From the NCBI GenBank assembly GCA_051306365.1, contig JBPPNC010000057.1, positions 1 to 10,551 on the forward strand: a stretch of DNA of 10,551 nt, written 5' to 3'. This document shows, piece by piece, positions 6,001-10,551 of the stretch. Under the pieces are notes generated by a model. The model saw nothing but the letters and a program-made list of their open reading frames with translations, did not search any database and was not told the origin of the DNA. Each line of letters opens with the position of its first letter. Positions within the stretch are counted from its first letter, which is position 1. The stretch comes from Svornostia sp051306365. GTDB lineage: Bacteria; Actinomycetota; Thermoleophilia; Solirubrobacterales; Solirubrobacteraceae. A program made the position numbers and the translations under genes.

Positions 6001-6360
6001 ATGGCGACGATGCCGACGCGAATCAGCCAGGACCTGTTCGAGTCCGCCCGAACCGTGGGGGAGGCGCGCAGCCGCAGCGCCGCGCAGCAGCTCGACTACT
6101 GGGCCCGGCTCGGCCGCGAGCTCGAAGCGTCGCCGGGCATCACCGTTGGCGAGATCGAGCGGATCCTCTCCGGCCAGGCCGCCTACGACGATCTCGCCGC
6201 CGGCGAGCAGGCCGTGGCCCGCGTCGCCTGGCAGCAGCAGATCCGCGAGCGCGCCGCCGCACTGGACCTCACCGAGGAGCTCGCCGCGGCTGGCCGTTCC
6301 TGGCCTGAGGCAGACGCCGACGGCAACGTCGTCATCCGCCGCGCCGACGCGGCCGCGTGA
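6001..6360 (+). CDS. ParD-like ribbon-helix-helix antitoxin
   Basis: This is the antitoxin of the zeta-type kinase encoded directly downstream. The N-terminus TRISQDLFESARTVGEARSRSAAQQLDYWARLGRELE (6-42) matches the ParD-like family: a short beta strand, then two helices containing SRSAAQQ..YWARLGRE. The C-terminal half (about 60-119) is helical and charged, with RSWPEADADGNVVIRR near the end, and probably wraps the toxin. Length is 119 residues. The ATG at 6001 is favoured by its spacing to the -10; a TTG at 5995 in the same frame would add two residues but would start inside the likely promoter. The stop overlaps the toxin start (GTGA, 6357-6360). Confidence 0.88.
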   Translation: MATMPTRISQDLFESARTVGEARSRSAAQQLDYWARLGRELEASPGITVGEIERILSGQAAYDDLAAGEQAVARVAWQQQIRERAAALDLTEELAAAGRSWPEADADGNVVIRRADAAA

Positions 6361-6944
6361 CCGCGCCGGAGGCGCCGGTCCTGCATCTGCTCGTCGGCCC
6401 GAACGGATCGGGCAAGACGACGCTCGCCCGGCGCGTGATCCTCACGGGCGCCGGTCAGAGCCTGCCCTTCGTCAACGCGGACGAGATCGCCAAGCAGCGA
6501 TGGCCCGGAGAGGAAGAGGCACACGCCTACGCCGCAGCCCGCGCTGCGGCAGACGAACGCGACAGCATGATCGCCGCCCGCCGGTCGTTCGTCGCCGAGA
6601 CCGTGTTCAGCCACGAGTCCAAGCTCGAGCTCGTCAGCGCCGCGCGCGCCGCCGGCTTCGTCGTCTGGCTGTACGTCATGGTCGTCCCCGAGGACCTGGC
6701 CGTGGAACGCGTCGGCTACCGCGTCGGCGACGGCGGCCACAGCGTCCCCGAGCAGAAGATCCGCGAGCGGTACGGCCGGCTGTGGCCGCTCGTTGTGATC
6801 GCGGCGGGCATGGCCGACTGGGCCGTCTTCTACGACGCGACTCGGCCGAGACTCGTTCCGATCGCAGAGCTCGAGCACGGCCGCACCGCCGCGGCGCCGC
6901 AGTGGCCCGCGTGGGCGCCCGCCGTACTCAGATCGGTCCGGTGA
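6357..6944 (+). CDS. Zeta-toxin-family P-loop kinase
   Basis: Zeta toxins phosphorylate UDP-N-acetyl sugars and so block cell-wall synthesis; other members of this ATPase group modify other small molecules. The 195 residues show Walker A GPNGSGKTT (14-22), then FVNADEIAKQRWPGEEEAH (38-56) with the conserved NADEIA, ETVFSHESKLEL (81-92, substrate-binding loop) and RVGDGGHSVPEQKIRERYGRLWP (122-144) with the lid arginines R122, R136 and R138. This pattern of small zeta proteins without a long C-terminal extension is typical of chromosomal pairs with ParD-like antitoxins rather than plasmid epsilon-zeta. The start is GTG, coupled to the antitoxin stop. The core residues look intact, so it should be active unless inhibited. 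Confidence 0.92.
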   Translation: MTAPEAPVLHLLVGPNGSGKTTLARRVILTGAGQSLPFVNADEIAKQRWPGEEEAHAYAAARAAADERDSMIAARRSFVAETVFSHESKLELVSAARAAGFVVWLYVMVVPEDLAVERVGYRVGDGGHSVPEQKIRERYGRLWPLVVIAAGMADWAVFYDATRPRLVPIAELEHGRTAAAPQWPAWAPAVLRSVR

Positions 6945-7063
6945 CGGCTCGATGGTTCGCCTCCGTGGTACTGGGCCGCGGGCGTCTCTCCTAGTGGTTT
7001 ACATAACCACCATTATCGAGCATTCGGTTCGGCGTTTGGCCGCGACCGGTGGCCTCCTCAGCG
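6945..7063. other. Convergent gap with AT-rich island and inverted repeat
   Basis: This 119-bp gap separates the convergent zeta and uup genes. Positions about 6989-7020 are conspicuously AT-rich for this window and contain GTGGTT (6994-6999) and AACCAC (7005-7010) around TACAT. A 6-bp stem with a short loop could be a weak bidirectional terminator; a recombination site is less likely. No gene seen. Confidence 0.4.
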
Positions 7064-8842
7064 TCAGGCCTCCAGGAGCTCCGACGTCTCGATCCACGAA
7101 GCCTCCAGCCGCTCGCGCTCGGCGGCGAGCTCGTCGAGGTCGTCCTGGAGCGCGCGCAGGCGCGCGTGGTCGGTGGCCGCGGTGGCCATCTGCTCATGCA
7201 GTTCGGCCTCGCGCGCGTCGAGCTTCTCCAGTGCCCGTTCCAGCCGCTGGACCTCCTTGCGCGCGGCGTGGACGTCGCGTCCTGAGCGCCGCTGCGGCCT
7301 CGGGACGGCTGGGGGCGCTTCTCCGGAAGCGTGACGCAGCTCGAGGTACTGGTCGATCCCGCCCGGCAGGTGCCGCAGCCCGCCGTCGGTCCCGAGCGCG
7401 TACACGTCGTCGCACACGCGCTCGACGAAGTAGCGGTCATGGCTGACGACGATGAGCGTGCCGGGCCACGCGTCGAGGAGGTCCTCGAGCGCGGTGAGCG
7501 TGTCGATGTCCAGGTCGTTCGTCGGCTCGTCGAGCAGCAGGACGTTCGGCTCCTCCATGAGCAGCCGCATGAGCTGCAGCCGCCGGCGCTCGCCTCCGGA
7601 CAGCTCGCGCACGCGCGTCCACGCCCGCTCGCCGCGGAAGCCGAACCGGTCGCAGAGCATCGACGCGGTGAGTTCCTGGCCCTCGCTCGTCGTGGTTCGG
7701 CCGCGCACCTGCTCCAGCGCCTCGAGGACCCGCACGTCCGGCGGGATCTCCGCCGCCTCCTGTGAGAGGAACGCCAGCCGCACCGTCGCCCCGCGCTCGA
7801 CCTCGCCGGCGTCCGGTTCCAGCGCCCCGCCCAGGACGCGCATGAGCGTCGTCTTGCCCGAGCCGTTGACCCCCACGAGCCCCACGCGTTCACCAGGCCC
7901 GAGCCGCCACGTCACGCCGCGCAGCAGATCGCGACCGCCGAAGCGCACCCCGACATCCACCGCGTCGAGCACCTTGTCCCCCAGCCGCGACGTCGCGAAG
8001 CGCAGCAGCTCGACGGTGTCGCGCGGATCGGGCTCATCGGCGATGAGCTGGTTCGCGGCCTCGATGCGGAACTTCGGTTTCGCCGTGCGCGCCGGCGGCC
8101 CGCGGCGCAGCCAGGCGAGCTCCTTGCGGATGAGCTGCTGGCGCCGGTCCTCCCGCGCGGACGCCTGGCGGTCGCGCTCGGCGCGGGCCAGCACGTACGC
8201 CGCGTATCCGCCCTCGTACTGGTGCACCGTGCCGTCGACGACCTCCCACGTCGCCGTGCACACAGCGTCGAGGAACCACCGGTCGTGGGTGACCACCACG
8301 AGCGAGCCCTTCCGCCCGGCCAGGTGGCGGGCGAGCCAGTCGACCCCCTCGACGTCGAGATGGTTGGTCGGCTCGTCGAGCAGCAGCAGCTCCGGGTCGT
8401 CGAGGAGCAGGCGGGCCAGGGCGATGCGGCGGCGCTCGCCCCCGGAGAGCGGCCCGATGCGCGTGTCCATCCCGTCCGGGAAGCGCCGGATCTCCACGCC
8501 GCCGAGCAGCCCGTCGAGCACGTCGCGAAACCGGCTGTCGGCGGCCCACTCGTGATCGGCGCGCCCACCGATGAGCTCCTCGCGGATGGTGCGTGAGGAA
8601 TCGAGCTCGTCCGCCTGCGCGATGACGGCCAGGTGCAGGTCGCTCGTGCGCGTGACCTGGCCCCGGTCGGCGTCCTCGGCGCCTGAGATCAGTTGCAGCA
8701 GCGTCGACTTGCCGTCGCCGTTGCGGCCCACGATGCCGATCCGGTCTCCGGCGGAGATCCCCAGCGTGACGTCAGTGAGAACCGACCGGCTGCCGTACCC
8801 CTTCGCGACCGACTTCAGGTTGACGAGGTTGCGCGCGCTCAC
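7064..8842 (-). CDS. uup: Uup-type ABC-F family ATPase
   Basis: This is a soluble, ribosome-associated ABC-F protein with two ATPase domains and no membrane part. The first domain has Walker A GRNGDGKS (39-46), LSGGE (132-136), Walker B LLLLDEP (152-158) and H186. A basic interdomain linker spans about 220-275. The second domain has GVNGSGKT (324-331), LSGGE (414-418), LLLDEP (435-440) and H468. The last 70 residues (about 525-590) form a charged coiled coil, the mark of Uup, where this part binds DNA in E. coli. The length of 592 is normal. Aspartate at the fifth Walker A position (GRNGDGKS) is an accepted variant. The start is GTG and overlaps the S4-protein stop by 4 nt (8839-8842), so the two are coupled. 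Uup is tied to ribosome function and transposon-excision phenotypes; antibiotic-resistance ABC-F is a less likely reading. Confidence 0.93.
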   Translation of the reverse strand: MSARNLVNLKSVAKGYGSRSVLTDVTLGISAGDRIGIVGRNGDGKSTLLQLISGAEDADRGQVTRTSDLHLAVIAQADELDSSRTIREELIGGRADHEWAADSRFRDVLDGLLGGVEIRRFPDGMDTRIGPLSGGERRRIALARLLLDDPELLLLDEPTNHLDVEGVDWLARHLAGRKGSLVVVTHDRWFLDAVCTATWEVVDGTVHQYEGGYAAYVLARAERDRQASAREDRRQQLIRKELAWLRRGPPARTAKPKFRIEAANQLIADEPDPRDTVELLRFATSRLGDKVLDAVDVGVRFGGRDLLRGVTWRLGPGERVGLVGVNGSGKTTLMRVLGGALEPDAGEVERGATVRLAFLSQEAAEIPPDVRVLEALEQVRGRTTTSEGQELTASMLCDRFGFRGERAWTRVRELSGGERRRLQLMRLLMEEPNVLLLDEPTNDLDIDTLTALEDLLDAWPGTLIVVSHDRYFVERVCDDVYALGTDGGLRHLPGGIDQYLELRHASGEAPPAVPRPQRRSGRDVHAARKEVQRLERALEKLDAREAELHEQMATAATDHARLRALQDDLDELAAERERLEASWIETSELLEA

Positions 8843-9213
8843 CGTCGGCGCAGCCGCTCCAGCTCACGGCGGTCGCGCTTCGTCGGACGGCCCGTACCGG
8901 GCTCACGTACGAACATGTCGGTCGGCGCCTCCGTCCGCGCAGGCGGCGGAGGGCTGTGATCCACGACGCACTCCGCGGCGGCCGGCGCGCCGACGCGCTT
9001 CTCGATGACCTTCACGACTTCGAGGATCCGTTCACGCCCTCCGGCGTACGCCTCCACGCGATCACCGATGCGCACGAGCGTCGCGGGCTTCGCCGCCTTG
9101 CCGTTGACCTTCACGTGACCGCCCTTGCAGGCGTCGGTCGCCGCCGAGCGCGGCTTGTAGAGCCGCACCGCCCAGAGCCACCGGTCCACGCGTGTGCTGT
9201 CCACGCCGGACAT
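8839..9213 (-). CDS. hslR: Hsp15-like S4-domain RNA-binding protein
   Basis: Hsp15 (HslR) binds the large ribosomal subunit carrying a stalled nascent chain and helps recycle it. The S4 domain spans about residues 7-66 and shows the family signature: VDRWLWAVRLYKPRSAATDACKGGHVKVNGK (9-39) and RIGDRVE (48-54). A proline-rich linker (85-95) leads to a basic tail, GTGRPTKRDRRELERLRRR, that is usual in Hsp15 proteins. Length is 124 residues, with the ATG at 9211-9213. It sits in one operon with uup (4-nt overlap), a sensible pairing of two ribosome-rescue factors. The upstream membrane-protein gene ends 13 nt before it. Confidence 0.9.
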   Translation of the reverse strand: MSGVDSTRVDRWLWAVRLYKPRSAATDACKGGHVKVNGKAAKPATLVRIGDRVEAYAGGRERILEVVKVIEKRVGAPAAAECVVDHSPPPPARTEAPTDMFVREPGTGRPTKRDRRELERLRRR

Positions 9214-9226
9214 CGTCGCACGCCGT

Positions 9227-9739
9227 TCAGTGGACGAGGACCTTGAGCACGACGATCATCAGGCCGAACGCGCCGTTGATCGTCGCGGTCATGATCACGC
9301 CCGGCAGGGTGCGCTTCTCGGCCCGTCCCAGGCGCACGCCGTACAGGAAGAGCGTCACGACCCCGATGATCAGCGCGACGTTGACCGACGCCGAGTCCCT
9401 GAATCCGGTCAGGCCGCCCACCAGCAGCGCCAGGCACGGCGGGCCCGCGGCCGCCAGCAGCGGCCATTCCTCGCGCGCGACCTCCCGCAGCTGACCGCGG
9501 GTCGGGGCGTGCTGGGTCTCCAGGCGAATCCCGAGCTGGCCGGCGTACACGTGGGCGACGTAGAAGATGAACTGCGTCGCCAGGACACTGGCCATGATGC
9601 GCAGCGGCAGATCCTGGTACTCCGACGACACCGCGACGAGGGACAGCGTGAGGATCGTCCCGTAGACGGCGGCCTGCATGTTGCGGCCGAGGCGGCTGGC
9701 CTCGGGCAACTCCGGGTCGTGTGCGGTGGTTGTCGCCAT
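9227..9739 (-). CDS. Hypothetical integral membrane protein (about five helices)
   Basis: I do not recognise a named family. The 170 residues contain five hydrophobic stretches: about 21-38, 47-66, 93-110, 118-136 and 148-167. The N-terminus is short and polar, and a charged loop (72-92, EVAREEW) lies between helices 2 and 3. There is no signal peptide, catalytic motif or transport signature. The repeated pairing of a helix with small residues (Gly/Ala) and a polar loop suggests a small channel-like or scaffolding membrane protein, but this is only topology. The gene lies upstream of hslR-uup on the same strand and may share their transcript. No Shine-Dalgarno precedes the ATG; a hairpin ends 2 nt upstream instead. 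Confidence 0.75.
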   Translation of the reverse strand: MATTTAHDPELPEASRLGRNMQAAVYGTILTLSLVAVSSEYQDLPLRIMASVLATQFIFYVAHVYAGQLGIRLETQHAPTRGQLREVAREEWPLLAAAGPPCLALLVGGLTGFRDSASVNVALIIGVVTLFLYGVRLGRAEKRTLPGVIMTATINGAFGLMIVVLKVLVH

Positions 9740-9740
9740 C

Positions 9741-9766
9741 GGCCGGGCAGCCTATCCCGCCCGGCC
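9741..9766 (-). terminator. Strong GC hairpin between GNAT-like gene and membrane-protein gene
   Basis: Perfect 8-bp arms GGCCGGGC (9741-9748) and GCCCGGCC (9759-9766) flank a 10-nt loop, 2 nt from the membrane-protein ATG. A competing CGGCC arm lies at 9776-9780. It may terminate the upstream GNAT-like transcript, or it may fold over the start region of the membrane-protein mRNA. No T-run is present. Confidence 0.45.
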
Positions 9767-9787
9767 GTGAACGACCGGCCTGCCCGC

Positions 9788-10117
9788 TCAGGTCGCGCGC
9801 AGCCCGATCCGGCGCCGCCGACCGATCGCCGCGGCGACACGCGACGTCCGTCCCAGCTGAGCGGCGCGGAGCTCGAGCATGGAGACGACCTCGGTCGTCC
9901 GCGCAAACGGGTCGGCAACGACGGCGCCGTCGGCGAGTGAGCGGGCCGCGACCGCGCGGCCGTCCAGCGCGGCCATGACGTACGGCGGCGCGGGCACGGG
10001 GGCCGAATCCAGCGCCGCCAGACGCTTGGCCTCAGCGAGTCCCTGCGCGTCCTGCGCGTAGACGACGCGGATGGTGAGATCGGTGTTGGTGTCCTTCATT
10101 GTGCGATTGTGGGACAT
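9788..10117 (-). CDS. Small GNAT-like hypothetical protein
   Basis: The 109 residues resemble short actinobacterial proteins that keep only part of a GNAT acetyltransferase fold. LTIRVVYAQDAQGLAEAKRLAALDSAP (14-40) corresponds to the first strand-helix of GNAT, and YVMAALDGRAVAARSLADGAVVADPFA (46-72) to the central strands. The acetyl-CoA pyrophosphate-binding loop (R/Q-x-x-G-x-G/A) is not visible, so it is unlikely to be a normal acetyltransferase. A basic C-terminus (RRRRRIG) closes the protein. The ATG at 10115-10117 has a clear GGAGG (10123-10127) 5 nt upstream, which fixes the start. It diverges over 69 bp from the MocR-type regulator, which may control it. It is probably common in the lineage but has no known role. 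Confidence 0.7.
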   Translation of the reverse strand: MSHNRTMKDTNTDLTIRVVYAQDAQGLAEAKRLAALDSAPVPAPPYVMAALDGRAVAARSLADGAVVADPFARTTEVVSMLELRAAQLGRTSRVAAAIGRRRRIGLRAT

Positions 10118-10122
10118 GGTGG

Positions 10123-10127
10123 CCTCC
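10123..10127 (-). promoter_or_regulatory. Shine-Dalgarno of the GNAT-like gene
   Basis: On the minus strand GGAGG precedes the ATG (10117) by 5 nt. It selects this ATG over the internal one at codon 7. Confidence 0.75.
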
Positions 10128-10144
10128 GCTCGGGCCGTGCGTGG

Positions 10145-10180
10145 TACAGTTCGCGAGCAGTATCGTCGTGGATACGAGGT
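10145..10180 (+). promoter_or_regulatory. Divergent promoter/operator of the GNAT-like and MocR genes
   Basis: The 69-bp divergent gap contains an inverted repeat GTATC-GTCGTG-GATAC (10160-10175), a possible -10 TACAGT (10145-10150) for the plus-strand gene, a possible GATACT -10 on the minus strand, and a GAGG Shine-Dalgarno (10176-10179). A GntR/MocR protein could bind the GTATC repeat and control both genes. The promoter boxes are weak matches. Confidence 0.4.
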
Positions 10181-10186
10181 CCCACA

Positions 10187-10551
10187 ATGTCATACACCAG
10201 GGAATTGACTGACATTCAACGCGGCGGCGAGCGCTCGGTGACACAGCAGATCATCGATGTGATCACCGCCGCGATCGCCTCGGGGGAGCTCAAGCCCGGC
10301 GATCGCCTCCCCGCCACGCGGGAGGTCGCCGAGATCGTCGGCGTCAACCACCTGACCGCCGTCCGCGCGTACCGCCGGATGCGTGAACAGGGCCAGGTCA
10401 CCGCGCGCGTGGGTGCAGGCACCTTCGTCCGGGACCCCCGCGCCGTCAACGCGGGCGCCGACGAGCCCGAGTGGCAGCGCTACGTCCTGCCGCCGGCGAC
10501 GCCGAGCCACCACAGCCGCGCGTCCAGCACCGGCCACGATCAGGCCGTCGA
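10187..10551 (+). CDS. GntR/MocR-type transcriptional regulator (partial, 3' end outside window)
   Basis: The visible 121 residues begin MSYTRELTDIQRGGERSV and then form a GntR winged helix (about 16-82): TQQIIDVITAAIASGELKPGDRLPATREVAEIVGVNHLTAVRAYRRMREQGQVTARVGAGTFVR. The wing GAGTFVR and the helix NHLTAVRAYRRM are standard GntR. The PATREVAE recognition segment and the long linker that follows (85-121) are typical of the MocR/PdxR subgroup, in which an aminotransferase-like PLP-binding domain comes next. That domain would lie past the right edge. A GAGG ribosome-binding site precedes the ATG by 7 nt. If it is MocR, it would sense a vitamin B6-linked or amino-compound ligand. A plain GntR with another effector domain cannot be excluded. 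Confidence 0.85.
   Translation, partial: MSYTRELTDIQRGGERSVTQQIIDVITAAIASGELKPGDRLPATREVAEIVGVNHLTAVRAYRRMREQGQVTARVGAGTFVRDPRAVNAGADEPEWQRYVLPPATPSHHSRASSTGHDQAV

Noticed and set aside
7452..8555. Plus-strand open frame of 367 codons opposite uup
   Set aside because: It is Ser/Arg-rich, antisense to an ABC-F gene with every motif intact, and typical of GC-rich shadow frames.
9194..9940. Plus-strand open frame of 248 codons opposite the membrane-protein and hslR genes
   Set aside because: It is antisense to genes with clear domain or membrane-helix structure, and is rich in Arg, Gln and Asp as expected of a shadow.

Overview
The window looks like chromosomal DNA from a high-GC actinobacterial lineage. 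The G+C-rich codon use, the FliA/WhiG-type sigma factor and the style of several lineage-restricted hypothetical proteins resemble the Solirubrobacterales (Thermoleophilia). That placement is my inference from protein character, not a computed result. There is no tRNA, rRNA, CRISPR array, transposase or integrase that I can recognise.

Left part (1-3917). A DrrA-type ABC transporter ATPase (minus strand) is cut by the left edge and diverges from a FliA/WhiG-family sigma factor. A hypothetical minus-strand gene converges on the sigma factor. Next comes yaaA (peroxide-stress/UPF0246 family), which carries one in-frame amber codon at 3220-3222. The rest of the conserved C-terminus stays in frame to 3417. 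Overlapping its end is a chimeric ORF: the two ends of a RibD-C/dihydrofolate-reductase-like protein joined without the middle, running into an unrelated charged C-terminal half. This stretch looks like recent gene decay.

Middle (3918-7063). Three two-gene toxin-antitoxin (TA) modules of different families are packed into about 2.9 kb. They are Phd/VapC (minus), Xre/MbcA/ParS-RES (plus) and ParD-like/zeta kinase (plus). In each pair the antitoxin comes first and overlaps the toxin by 4 nt. Each antitoxin start codon lies exactly 6 nt after a -10-like hexamer (TAGGCT, TACCAT, TACGCT), which predicts leaderless mRNAs. Inverted or direct repeats lie over these promoters: a 15-nt palindrome before the ParD-like gene and three CTTGACG boxes around the Xre-RES promoter. 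These are good autoregulation candidates.

Right part (7064-10551). A minus-strand housekeeping cluster holds a small GNAT-like protein, a five-helix membrane protein, an Hsp15/S4-domain RNA-binding protein and a Uup-type ABC-F ATPase. The last two overlap by 4 nt. The GNAT-like gene diverges, over 69 bp, from a GntR/MocR-type regulator cut by the right edge. Gaps between convergent genes hold hairpins that could end transcription. The divergent gap before yaaA holds two perfect inverted repeats.
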